Positions 1 through 12,557 of a stretch of 64,000 nt of DNA are shown here, piece after piece (the stretch's first letter is position 1; every line of letters begins with the position of its first letter). Below the pieces are notes generated by a model that was not told the origin of the DNA, made no database searches, and worked only from the letters and a program-made list of their open reading frames with translations. Origin of the DNA: Hydractinia symbiolongicarpus (taxonomy: Eukaryota; Cnidaria; Hydrozoa; Anthoathecata; Hydractiniidae); NCBI RefSeq assembly GCF_029227915.1, contig NC_079889.1:5206001-5270000 (forward strand), given 5' to 3'. Made by a program: the position numbers and the translations under genes.

Positions 1-3000
1 CTGCGCAGGCAGATAGAACCACGTGATCTACGTGTGAGGCCTTTATTAGACTGTAAAAGGCCATTTTACAGCCTTTATAGGACTGTGCACGTAGTTAAGA
101 GTGTTGTCAGGACACAGCGCTAAGGAAAACCTCTTGGAACATTGTAGTGCGTTGAGATTTGAAGGAATCGTCCAATGGTAACCTTTGCAGGCAGATGGAA
201 CCACGTGATTTACGTGTGAGGCCTTTATTAGACTGCAAAAGGCCATATTACAGCGTTTATAGGACTGTGAACGTAGTTTAGAGTGTTCTAAGGCAACGGC
301 GCTAATGAAAACGATTTGGGACGTTGTAGCGCATTGAGACTGGAACGACTAGTACAATGGTAACCTGCGCAGGCAGCTGAAACCGTGTGATTTACGTCTG
401 CAGCCTTTATTGGACTGCAAAAGGCCATATTACGGCCTTTATAGGACTGTGCACGTAGTTAAGAGTGTTGTAAGGCCACAGCGCCAAAGAAAACCTCTTG
501 GAACGTTGTAGTGCATTGAGACTTTAAGGAATAGTCCAACGGTAACCTGCGCAGGCAGGTGAAACCACGTGATTTAATTGTGAAGCCTTTATTAGACTGC
601 AAAAGGCCATATTACAGCCTTTAATGGACTGTGCACGTAGTTAAGAGTGTTCTAAGGCCACAGCGCTAAGGAGAACCACTTGGGACGTTGTAGCGCATTG
701 AGACTGGAACGAATAGTCCAATTGTAACCTGCGCAGGCAGATGGAACCACGTGATTTACGTGTGAGGCCTTTATTAGACTGCAAAAGGCCATATTACAGC
801 CTTTATAGGACTGTACACATAGTTAAGAGCGTTCTAAGGCCACAGCGCTAAGGAGAACCACTTGGAACGTTGTAGCGCATTGAGACTGGAAGGAATAGTC
901 CAATGGTAATCTTAGCAGGCAGGTGAAACCACGTGATTTACGTGTGAAGCCTTTATTAGACTGCAAAAGGCCATATTACAGCCTTTATAAGACTGTGCAC
1001 GTAGTTAAGAGTGTTGTCAGGCCACAGCGCTAAGGAAAACCTCTTGGAACGTTGTAGTGCATTGAGACTGAAAGGAATAGTCCAATGGTAACCTTCGCAG
1101 GCAGGTGAAACCACGTGATTTACGTGTGAAGCCTTTATTAGACTGCAAAAGGCCATATTACAGCCTTTATAAGCCTGTACACGTAGTTAAGAGTGTTGTC
1201 AGGCCACAGCGCTAAGGAGAACCACTTGGAACGTTGTAGTGCATTGAGACTGAAAGGAATAGTCCAATGGTAACCTTCGCAGGCAGGTGAAACCACGTGA
1301 TTTACGTGTGAAGCCTTTATTAGACTGCAAAAGGCCATATTACAGCCTTTATAAGCCTGTGCACGTAGTTAGGAGTGTTGTCAGGCCACAGCGCTAAGGA
1401 AAACCTCTTGGAACGTTATAGTGCATTAAGACTGAAAGGAATAGTCCAATGGTAACATGCGCAGGCAGGTGAAACCACGTGATTTACGTGTGAGGCCTTT
1501 ATTAGACTGCAAAAGGCCATATTACAGCCTTTATAGGACTGTGCACGTAAATAAGAGTGTTGTAAGGCAACGGCGCCAAGGAAAACCTCTTGAACGTTGT
1601 AGTGCGTTGGGATTTGAAGGAATAGTCCAATGGTAACCTTCGCAGGCAGGTGAAACCACGTGATTTACGTGTGAAGCCTTTATTAGACTGCAAAAGGCCA
1701 TATTACAGCATTTATAGGACTGTGGACGTAGTTAAGAGTGTTCTAAGGCAACGGCGCTAATGAAAACGATTTGGGACGTTGTAGCGCATTGAGACTGAAA
1801 CAACTAGTCCAATGGTAACCTGCGCAGGCAGGTGAAACCACGTGATTTACGTGTGAAGCCTTTATTAGACTGCAAAAGGCCATATTACAGCCTTTATAGG
1901 ACTGTGCACGTAGTTAAGAGTGTTGTAAGGCCACGGCGCCAAGGAAAACCTCTTGAACGTTGTAGTGCATTGAGATTTGAAGGAATAGTCCAATGGTAAC
2001 CTTCGCAGGCAGGTGAAACCACGTGATTTACGTGTGAAGCCTTTATTAGACTGCAAAAGGCCATATTACGGCCTTTATAGGACTGTGCACGTAGTTAAGA
2101 GTGTTCTAAGGCGATGGCGCTAATGAAATTGACTTAGGACGTTGTAGCGCATTGAGACTGAAACAACTAGTCCAATGGTAACCTGCGCAGGCAGGTGAAA
2201 CCACGTGATTTACGTGTGAGGCCTTTATTAGACTGCAAAAGGCCATATTACAGCCTTTATAAGACTATGCACGTAGTTAAGAGTGTTGTAAGGCCATGGC
2301 GCTAAGGAAAACCTCTTGGAACGTTGTAGTGCATTGAGACTGGATGGAATAGTACAATGGTGACCTGTGCAAGCAGATGGAAACACGTGATCTACGTATG
2401 AGGCCTTTATTAGACTGCAAAAGGCCATATTACAGCCTTTATAGGACTGTGCACGTAGTTAAGAGCGTTCTAAGGCGACGCCGCTAATGAAAGTGACTTG
2501 GGACGTTGTAGCGCATTGAGACTGGAACAACTAGTCCAATGGTAACATGCGCAGGCAGGTGAAACCACGTGATTTAGGTGTGAAGCCTTTATTAGACTGC
2601 AAAAGGCCATATTACAGCCTTATAGGACTGTGCACGTAGTTAAGAGTGTTGTAAGGCCACGTCGCCAAGGAAAACCTCTTGATCGTTGTAGTGCATTGAG
2701 ATTTGAAGGAATAATCCAATGGTAACCTTTGCAGGCAGGTGAAACCACGTGATTTACGTGTGAAGCCTTTATTAGACTGCAAAAGGCCATTTTACGGCCT
2801 TTATAGGACTGTGCACGTAGTTAAGAGCGTTCTAAGGCGATGGCGCTAATGAAAATAACTTGGGACGTTGTAGCGCCTGGAGACTGAAACAACTAGTCCA
2901 ATGGTAACCTGCGCAGGCAGGTGAAACCTCGTGATTTACGTGTGAGGCTCTTATTAGACTGCAAAAGGCCATATTACAGCCTTTATAGGACTGTGCACGT

Positions 3001-3140
3001 AGTTAAGAGTGTTGTAAGGCAATGGCACTAAGGAAAACCTCTTGGAACGTTGTAGTGCATTGAGCCTGGAAGAAATAGTACAATGGTAACCTGCGCAGGC
3101 AGATGGAACCACGTGATCTACGTGTGAGGCCTTTATTAGA

Positions 3141-4594
3141 CTGCAAAAGGCCATTTTACAGCCTTTATAGGACTGTGCACGTAGTTAAGAGTGTTGTCAG
3201 GCCACAGCGCTAAGGAAAACCTCTTGGAACGTTGTAGTGCATTGAGATTTGAAGGAATCGTCCAATGGTAACCTTTGCAGGCAGATGGAACCACGTGATT
3301 TACGTGTGAGGCCTTTATCAGACTGCAAAAGGCCATATTACAGCGTTTATAGGACTGTGAACGTAGTTAAGAGTGTTCTAAGGCAACGGCGCAAATGAAA
3401 ACGATTTGGGACGTTGTAGCGCATTGAGACTGGAACGACTAGTACAATGGTAACCTGCGCAGGCAGCTGAAACCGTGTGATTTACGTCTGCAGCCTTTAT
3501 TGGACTGCAAAAGGCCATATTACGGCCTTTATAGGACTGTGCACGTAGTTAAGAGTGTTGTAAGGCCACAGCGCCAAGGAAAACCTCTTGGAACGTTGTA
3601 GTGCATTGAGACTTTAAGGAATAGTCCAACGGTAACCTGCGCAGGCAGGTGAAACCACGTGATTTAGGTGTGAAGCCTTTATTAGACTGCAAAAGGCCAT
3701 ATTACAGCCTTTATAGGACTGTGCACGTAGTTAAGAGTGTTGTAAGGCCACGGCGCCAAGGAAAACCTCTTGAACGTTGTAGTGCATTGAGATTTGAAGG
3801 AATAGTCCAATGGTAACCTTTGCAGGCAGGTGAAACCACGTGATTTACGTGTGAAGCCTTTATTAGACTGCAAAAGGCCATTTTACAGCCTTTATAGGAC
3901 TGTGCACGTAGTTAAGAGTGTTGTCAGGCCACAGCGCTAAGGAAAACCTCTTGGAACGTTGTAGTGCATTGAGATTTGAAGGAATCGTCCAATGGTAACC
4001 TTTGCAGGCAGATGGAACCACGTGATTTACGTGTGAGGCCTTTATCAGACTGCAAAAGGCCATATTACAGCGTTTATAGGACTGTGAACGTAGTTAAGAG
4101 TGTTCTAAGGCAACGGCGCAAATGAAAACGATTTGGGACGTTGTAGCGCATTGAGACTGGAACGACTAGTACAATGGTAACCTGCGCAGGCAGCTGAAAC
4201 CGTGTGATTTACGTCTGCAGCCTTTATTGGACTGCAAAAGGCCATATTACGGCCTTTATAGGACTGTGCACGTAGTTAAGAGTGTTGTAAGGCCACAGCG
4301 CCAAGGAAAACCTCTTGGAACGTTGTAGTGCATTGAGACTTTAAGGAATAGTCCAACGGTAACCTGCGCAGGCAGGTGAAACCACGTGATTTAGGTGTGA
4401 AGCCTTTATTAGACTGCAAAAGGCCATATTACAGCCTTTATAGGACTGTGCACGTAGTTAAGAGTGTTGTAAGGCCACGGCGCCAAGGAAAACCTCTTGA
4501 ACGTTGTAGTGCATTGAGATTTGAAGGAATAGTCCAATGGTAACCTTTGCAGGCAGGTGAAACCACGTGATTTACGTGTGAAGCCTTTATTAGA
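3141..4594. repeat. 727-bp tetramer HOR, two tandem copies
   Basis: Copy 1 runs from 3141 to 3867 and copy 2 from 3868 to 4594. Each holds four monomers, one base short of 4 x 182 because the fourth carries the CTCTTGAACG deletion. Shared private marks include ATTTTACAGCC at the start, GCAAATGAAAACG, TTTATCAGACTG and GATTTAGGTG. I found no base difference between the copies by eye, so this is a very recent event or an assembly duplication. Confidence 0.85.
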
Positions 4595-4776
4595 CTGCAA
4601 AAGGCCATATTATGGCCTTTATAGGACTGTGCACGTTGTTAAGAGCGTTCTAAGGCGATGGCGCTAATGAAAATAACTTGGGACGTTGTAGCGCCTGGAG
4701 ACTGGAACAACTAGTCCAATGGTAACCTGCGCAGGCAGGTGAAACCACGTGATTTACGTGTGAGGCTTTTATTAGA

Positions 4777-4987
4777 CTGCAAAAGGCCATATTGCAGCCT
4801 TTATAGGACTGTGCACGTAGTTAAGAGTGTTCTAAGGCGATGGCGCTAATGAAATTGATAGCATTTATAGGACGCCAAGGAAAACCTCTTGGAACGTTGT
4901 AGTGCATTGAGACTTTAAGGAATAGTCCAACGGTAACCTGCGCAGGCAGGTGAAACCGCGTGATTTAATTGTGAAGCCTTTATTAGA
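4777..4987. repeat. Aberrant 211-bp unit with internal rejoining
   Basis: The distance between successive register marks is 211 bp instead of 182. At 4857-4876 a class B core (GAAATTGA) runs into TAGCATTTATAGGAC, a fragment of the unit's 5' part, and then into GCCAAGGAAAACC from a class A core. This implies joining between non-equivalent points of two monomers, with about 29 extra bases kept. Confidence 0.75.
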
Positions 4988-7287
4988 CTGCAAAAGGCCA
5001 TATTACAGCCTTTAATGGACTGTGCACGTAGTTAAGAGTGTTCTAAGGCCACAGCGCTAAGGAGAACCACTTGGAACGTTGTAGCGCATTGAGACTGGAA
5101 GGAATAATCCAATTGTAACCTGCGCAGGCAGATGGAACCACGTGATTTACGTGTGAGGCCTTTATTAGACTGCAAAAGGCCATATTACAGCCTTAATAGG
5201 ACTGTACACATAGTTAAGAGCGTTCTAAGGCCACAGCGCTAAGGAGAAGCACTTGGAACGTTGTAGCGCATTGAGACTGGAAGGAATAGTCCAATGGTAA
5301 TCTTAGCAGGCAGGTGAAACCACGTGATTTACGTGTAAAGCCTTTATTAGACTGCAAAAGGCCATATTACAGCCTTTATAAGACTGTGCACGTAGTTAAG
5401 AGTGTTGTCAGGCCACAGCGCTAAGGAAAACCTCTTGGAACGTTGTAGTGCATTGAGACTGAAAGGAATAGTCCAATGGTAACCTTCGCAGGCAGGTGAA
5501 ACCACGTGATTTACGTGTGAAGCCTTTATTAGACTGCAAAAGGCCATATTACAGCCTTTATAAGCCTGTGCACGTAGTTAAGAGTGTTGTCAGGCCACAG
5601 CGCTAAGAAAAACCTCTTGGAACGTTGTAGTGCATTGAGACTGAAAGGAATAGTCCAATGGTAACCTGCGCAGGCAGGTGAAACCACGTGATTTACGTGT
5701 GAGGCCTTTATTAGACTGCAAAAGGCCATATTACAGCCTTTATAGGACTGTGCACGTAGTTAAGAGCGTTCTAATGCGACGGCGCTAATGAAAATGCCTT
5801 GGGACGTTGTAGAGCATTGAGACTGGAACAACTAGTCCAATGGTAACCTGCGCAGGCAGATGAAACCGCGTGATTTACGTCTGCGGCCTTTATTGGACTG
5901 CAAAAGGCCATATTACAGCCTTTATAGGACTGTGAACGTAGTTAAGAGTGTTGTAAGGCCACGGCGCCAAGGAAAACCTCTTGGAACGTTGTAGTGCATT
6001 GACATTTGAAGGAATAGTACAATGGTAACCTGCGCAGGCAGGTGAAACCACGTGATTTACGTGTGAAGCCTTTATTAGACTGCAAAAGGCCATATTACGG
6101 CCTTTATAGGACTGTGCACGTAGTTAAGAGTGTTGTAAGGCCATGGCACTAAGGAAAACCTCTTGGAACGTTGTAGTGCATTGAGACTGGAAGAAATAGT
6201 ACAATGGTAACCTGCGCAGGCAGATGGAACCACATGATCTACGTGTGAGGCCTTTATTAGACTGCAAAAGGCCATTTTACAGGCTTTATAGGACTGTGCA
6301 CGTAGTTAAGAGTGTTGTCAGGCCACAGCGCTAAGGAAAACCTCTTGGAACATTGTAGTGCGTTGAGACTGGAAGGAATAGTCCAATGGTAATCTTAGCA
6401 GGCAGGTGAAACCACGTGATTTACGTGTTAAGCCTTTATTAGACTGCAAAAGGCCATATTACAGCCTTTATAAGACTGTGCACGTAGTTCAGAGTGTTCT
6501 AAGGCAACGGCGCTAATGAAAACGATTTGGGACGTTGTAGCGCATTGAGACTGGAACGACTAGTACAATGGTAACCTGCGCAGGCAGCTGAAACCGTGTG
6601 ATTTACGTCTGCAGCCTTTATTGGACTGCAAAAGGCCATATTACGGCCTTTATAGGACTGTGCACGTAGTTAAGAGTGTTGTAAGGCCACAGCGCCAAGG
6701 AAAACCTCTTGGAACGTTGTAGTGCATTGAGACTTTAAGGAATAGTCCAACGGTAACCTGCGCAGGCAGGTGAAACCACGTGATTTAATTGTGAAGCCTT
6801 TATTAGACTGCAAAAGGCCATATTACAGCCTTTAATGGACTGTGCACGTAGTTAAGAGTGTTCTAAGGCCACAGCGCTAAGGAGAGCCACTTGGGACGTT
6901 GTAGCGCATTGAGACTGGAACGAATAGTCCAATTGTAACCTGCGCAGGCAGATGGAACCACGTGATTTACGTGTGAGGCCTTTATTAGACTGCAAAAGGC
7001 CATATTGCAGCCTTTATAGGACTGTACACATAGTTAAGAGCGTTCTAAGGCCACAGCACTAAGGAGAACCACTTGGAACCTTGTAGCGCATTGAAACTGG
7101 AAGGAATAGTCCAATGGTAATCTTAGCAGGCAGGTGAAACCACGTGATTTACGTGTGAAGCCTTTATTAGACTGCAAAAGGCCATATTACAGCCTTTATA
7201 AGACTGTGCACGTAGTTAAGAGTGTTGTCAGGCCACAGCGCTAAGGAAAACCTCTTGGAACGTTGTAGTGCATTGAGACTGAAAGGA

Positions 7288-7303
7288 ATAGTCCAATAGT
7301 CCA
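7288..7303. repeat. 8-bp micro-duplication
   Basis: ATAGTCCA occurs twice in a row (7288-7295 and 7296-7303) where other units have it once, so this monomer is 190 bp. It is consistent with polymerase slippage. Confidence 0.85.
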
Positions 7304-10300
7304 ATGGTAACCTTCGCAGGCAGGTGAAACCACGTGATTTACGTGTGAAGCCTTTATTAGACTGCAAAAGGCCATATTACAGCCTTTATAAGCCTGTGCA
7401 CGTAGTTAAGAGTGTTGTCAGGCCACAGCGCTAAGGAGAACCACTTGGAACGTTGTAGCGCATTGAGACAGGAAGGAATAGTCCAATGGTAATCTTAGCA
7501 GGCAGGTGAAACCACGTGATTTACGTGTGAAGCCTTTATTAGACTGCAAAAGGTCATATTACAGCCTTTATAAGACTGTGCACGTAGTTAAGAGTGTTGT
7601 CAGGCCACAGCGCTAAGGAAAACCTCTTGGAACGTTGTAGTGCATTGAGACTGAAAGGAATAGTCCAATGGTAACCTTCGCAGGTAGCTGAAACAGCGTG
7701 ATTTACGTCTGAGTCATTTATTAGACTGCAAAAGGCCATATTACAGCCTTTATAGCACTGTGCACGTAGTTAAGAGTGTTTTAAGGCCATGGCGCTAAGG
7801 AAAACCTCTTGGAACGTCGTAGTGCATTGAGACTGGAAGAAATAGTACAATGGTAACCTGCGCAGGCAGATGGAACCACGTGATCTACGTGTGAGGCCTT
7901 TATTAGACTGCAAAAGGCCATTTTACAGCCTTTATAGGACGGTGCACGTAGTTAAGAGTGTTGTCAGGCCACAGCGCTAAGGAAAACCTCTTGGAACATT
8001 GTAGTACGTTGAGATTTGAAGGAATCGTCCAATGGTAACCTTTGCAGGCAGATGGAACCACGTGATTTACGTGTGAGGCCTTTATTAGACTGCAAAAGGC
8101 CATATTACAGCGTTTATAGGACTGTGAACGTAGTTTAGAGTGTTCTAAGGCAACGGCGCTAATGAAAACGATTTGGGACGTTGTAGCGCATTGAGACTGG
8201 AACGACTAGTACAATGGTAACCTGCGCAGGCAGCTGAAACCGTGTGATTTACGTCTGCAGCCTTTATTGGACTGCAAAAGGCCATATTACGGCCTTTATA
8301 GGACTGTGCACGTAGTTAAGAGTGTTGTAAGGCCACAGCGCCAAAGAAAACCTCTTGGAACGTTGTAGTGCATTGAGACTTTAAGGAATAGTCCAACGGT
8401 AACCTGCGCAGGCAGGTGAAACCACGTGATTTAATTGTGAAGCCTTTATTAGACTGCAAAAGGCCATATTACAGCCTTTAATGGACTGTGCACGTAGTTA
8501 AGAGTGTTCTAAGGCCACAGCGCTAAGGAGAACCACTTGGGACGTTGTAGCGCATTGAGACTGGAACGAATAGTCCAATTGTAACCTGCGCAGGCAGATG
8601 GAACCACGTGATTTACGTGTGAGGCCTTTATTAGACTGCAAAAGGCCATATTACAGCCTTTATAGGACTGTGCACGTAGTTAAGAGTGTTGTCAGGCCAC
8701 AGCGCTAAGGAAAACCTCTTGGAACGTTGTAGTGCATTGAGACTGAAAGGAACAGTCCAATGGTAATCTTAGCAGGCAGGTGAAACCACGTGATTTACGT
8801 GTGAAGCCTTTATTAGACTGCAAAAGGCCATATTACAGCCTTTATAAGCCTGTGCACGTACTTAAGAGTGTTGTCAGGCCACAGCGCTAAGGAAAACCTC
8901 TTGGAACGTTGTAGTGCATTGAGACTGAAAGGAATAGTCCAATGGTAACCTTCGCAGGCAGGTGAAACCACGTGATTTACGTGTGAAGCCTTTATTAGAC
9001 TGCAAAAGGCCATATTACAGCCTTTATAAGCCTGTGCACGTACTTAAGAGTGTTGTCAGGCCACAGCGCTAAGGAAAACCTCTTGGAACGTTATAGTGCA
9101 TTAAGACTGAAAGGAATAGTCCAATGGTAACATGCGCAGGCAGGTGAAACCACGTGATTTACGTGTGAAGCCTTTATTAGACTGCAAAAGGCCATATTAC
9201 AGCCTTTAATGGACTGTGCACGTAGTTAAGAGTGTTCTAAGGCCACAGCGCTAAGGAAAACCACTTGGGACGTTGTAGCGCATTGAGACTGGAACGAATA
9301 GTCCAATTGTAACCTGCGCAGGCAGGTGAAACCACGTGATTTAATTTTGAAGCCTTTATTAGACTGCAAAAGGCCATATTACAGCCTTTATAGGACTGTG
9401 CACGTAGTTAAGAGCGTCCTAAGGCGACGGCGCTAATGAAAATGACTTGGGACGTTGTAGCGCATTGAGACTGGAACAATTAGTCCAATGGTAACCTGTG
9501 CAGGCTGGTGAAACCACGTGATTTACGTGTGAGGCCTTTATTAGACTGCAAAAGGCCATATTACGGCCTTTATAGGACTATACACGTAGTTAAGAGTGTT
9601 ATAAGGCCATGGCGCTAAGGATAACCTCTTGGAACGTTGTAGTGCATTGAGACTGGATGGAATAGTACAATGGTGACCTGCGCAAGCAGATGGAAACACG
9701 TGATCTACGTATGAGGCCTTTATTAGACTGCAAAAGGCCATATTACAGCCTTTATAGGACTGTGCACGTAGTTAAGAGCGTTCTAAGGCGACGGCGCTAA
9801 TGAAAATGACTTGGGACGTTGTAGCGCATTGAGACTGGAACAACTAGTCCAATGGTAACATGCGCAGGCAGGTGAAACCACGTGATTTAGGTGTGAAGCC
9901 TTTATTAGACTGCAAAAGGCCATATTACAGCCTTTATAGGACTGTGCACGTAAATAAGAGTGTTGTAAGGCCACGGCGCCAAGGAAAACCTCTTGAACGT
10001 TGTAGTGCGTTGGGATTTGAAGGAATAGTCCAATGGTAACCTTTGCAGGCAGGTGAAACCACGTGATTTACGTGTGAAGCCTTTATTAGACTGCAAAAGG
10101 CCATATTACGGCCTTTATAGGACTGTGCACGTAGTTAAGAGCGTTCTAAGGCGATGGCGCTAATGAAAATAACTTGGGACGTTGTAGCGCCTGGAGACTG
10201 GAACAACTAGTCCAATGGTAACCTGCGCAGGCAGGTGAAACCACGTGATTTACGTGTGAGGCTTTTATTAGACTGCAAAAGGCCATATTACAGCCTTTAT

Positions 10301-10454
10301 AGGACTGTGCACGTAGTTAAGAGTGTTGTAAGGCCATGGCACTAAGGAAAACCTCTTGGAACGTTGTAGTGCATTGAGACTGGAAGAAATAGTACAATGG
10401 TAACCTGCGCAGGCAGATGGAACCACGTGATCTACGTGTGAGGCCTTTATTAGA

Positions 10455-10489
10455 CTGCCACGTGATTTACGTTTGAGGCCTTTATTAGA
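10455..10489. repeat. 35-bp remnant monomer (147-bp internal deletion)
   Basis: CTGC at the unit start is joined directly to CACGTGATTTACG at the unit end, leaving 35 bp. At most one or two bases of homology (C or GC) lie at the join, which suggests end joining or slippage rather than homologous exchange. Confidence 0.85.
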
Positions 10490-12304
10490 CTGCAAAAGGC
10501 CATATTACAGCCTTTATAGGACTGTGCACGTAGTTAAGAGCGTTCTAAGGCGACGGCGCTAATGAAAATGACTTGGGACGTTGTAGCGCATTGAGACTGG
10601 AAGGAATAGTCCAATGGTAACCTTCGCAGGCAGGTGAAACTACGTGATTTACGTGTGAAGCCGTTATTAGACTGCAAAAGGCCATATTACGGCCTTTATA
10701 GGACTGTGCACGTAGTTAAGAGTTGTAAGGCCACAGCGTCAAGGAAAACCTCTTGGAACGTTGTAGTGCATTGGGACTGGAAGGAATAGTCCAATGGTAA
10801 TCTTTACAGTCAGATAGAACCACGTGATTTACGTGTGAGGCTATTGTTAGACTGCAAAAGGCCATATTACAGCCTGTATAGGACTGTGAACGTAGTTAAG
10901 AGTGTTGTCAGGCCACAGCGCTAAGAAAAACCTCTTGGAACGTTGTAGTACATTGAGACTAGAAGGAATAGTACAATAGTAACCTGCGCAGGCAGATGGA
11001 ACCACGTGATTTGCGTGTGAGGCCTTTATTAGACTGCAAAAGCCATATTACAGCCTTTATAGGACTGTGCACGTAGTTAAGAGCGTTCTAAGGCGACGGC
11101 GCTAATGAAAATGACTTGGGACGTTGTAGCGCATTGAGACTGGAAGGAATAGTCCAATGGTAACCTTCGCAGGCAGGTGAAACCACGTGATTTACGTGTG
11201 AGGCCGTTATTAGACTGCAAAAGGCCATATTACAGCCTTTATAGGACTGTGCACGTAGTTAAGAGCGTTCTAAGGCGACGGCGCTAATGAAAATGACTTG
11301 GGACGTAGTAGCGCATTGAGACTGGAGGGAATAGTCTAATGGTAACCTTCGCAGGCAGGTGAAACCACGTGATTTGCGTGTGAGGCCTTTATTAGACTGC
11401 AAAAGGCCATATTACAGCCTTTATAGGACTGTGCACGTAGTTAAGAGCGTTCTAAGGCGACGGCGCTAATGAAAATGACTTGGGACGTTGTAGCGCATTG
11501 AGACTGGAAGGAATAGTCCAATGGTAACCTTCGCAGGCAGGTGAAACCACGTGATTTACGTGTGAAGCCGTTATTAGACTGCAAAAGGCCATATTACAGC
11601 CTTTATAGGACTGTGCACGTAGTTAAGAGTTGTAAGGCCACAGCGCCAAGGAAAACCTCTTGGAACGTTGTAGGGCATTGAGACTGGAAGGAATAGTCCA
11701 ATGGTAACCTTTACAGTCAGATAGAACCACGTGATTTACGTGTGAGGCTATTGTTAGACTGCAAAAGGCCATATTACAGCCTGTATAGGACTGTGAACGT
11801 AGTTAAGAGTGTTGTCAGGCCACAGCGCTAAGAAAAACCTCTTGGAACGTTGTAGTACATTGAGATTGGAAGGAATAGTCCAATGGTAACCTGCGCAGGC
11901 AGGTGAAACCACCTGATTTACGTGTGAGGCCTTTATTAGACTGCAAAAGGCCATATTACAGCCTATATAGGACTGTGAACGTAGTTAAGAGTGTTGTCAG
12001 GCCACAGCGCTAAGGAAAACCTCTTGGAACGTTGTAGCGCATTGAGACTGGAAGGAATAGTCCAATGGTAACCTTTGCAGGCTGGTGAAACCACGTGATT
12101 TACGTGTGAAGCCTTTATTAGACTGCAAAAGGCCATATTACGGCCTTTATAGGACTGTGCACGTAGTTAAGAGTTTTGTAAGGCCATGGCGCTAATGAAA
12201 ACGACTTGGGACGTTGTAGCGCATTGAGACTGGTACGACTAGTCCAATGGTAACCTGCGCAGGCAGCTGAAACCGCGTGATTTACGTCTGCGGTCTTTAT
12301 TGGA

Positions 12305-12557
12305 CTGCAAAAGGCCATATTACGGCCTTTATAGGACTGTGCACGTAGTTAAAAGTGTTGTAAGGCCATGGCGCTAATGAAAACGACTTGGGACGTTGTA
12401 ATATAGCCTTTTGACGTAGTTAAGAGCGTTCTAAGGCGATGGCGCTAATGAAAATGACTTGGGACGTTGTAGCGCATTGAGACTGGAAGGAATAGTCTAA
12501 TGGTAACCTTCGCAGGCAGGTGAAACCACGTGATTTACGTGGGACGCCTTTATTAGA
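12305..12557. repeat. Fused 253-bp unit with deletion scar
   Basis: At 12391-12417 the core GGACGTTGTA runs into ATATAGCCTTTTGACGTAG, a worn version of the unit start (ATATTACAGCCTTTATAGG...CACGTAG) missing internal bases. The end of one monomer and the start of the next are lost, leaving 253 bp between register marks. Confidence 0.8.

Larger units (their letters stand above)
1..9110. repeat. Array block 1: mixed A/B units, about 50 monomers
   Basis: This block has many short-range relationships and no single period. A set of consecutive unit types recurs at about 410-1140, 4870-5530, 6610-7200 and 8270-8820, each time partly scrambled. The set includes a unit with GACTTTAAGG, a unit ending in GATTTAATTGTGAAGCC, a unit with GGAGAACCACTTGG, and units with TTGTCAGGCCACAGC. 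The left edge (from 1) is repeated from 7858, offset 7857 bp. A 63-codon-frame unit with one base missing in CTCTTGAACG occurs at about 1502, 1865, 3682 and 4409. I see no gene. Confidence 0.8.

Noticed and set aside
46-246. About 120 similar open frames of 61-67 codons on the minus strand, starting MAFCSLIKAS, as a repeated gene family
   Set aside because: The repeat period of 182 bp is not a multiple of three, so the frame shifts at each unit and the open frames overlap the next unit. Only about a third of units keep them, indels ignore the frame, and no ribosome-binding, splice or promoter context is seen. They follow from one chance open frame in the monomer.
10441-10500. Transposon insertion or target-site duplication at the irregular unit
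   Set aside because: The extra 35 bp are entirely monomer sequence (start joined to end), so it is an internal deletion and not an insertion.
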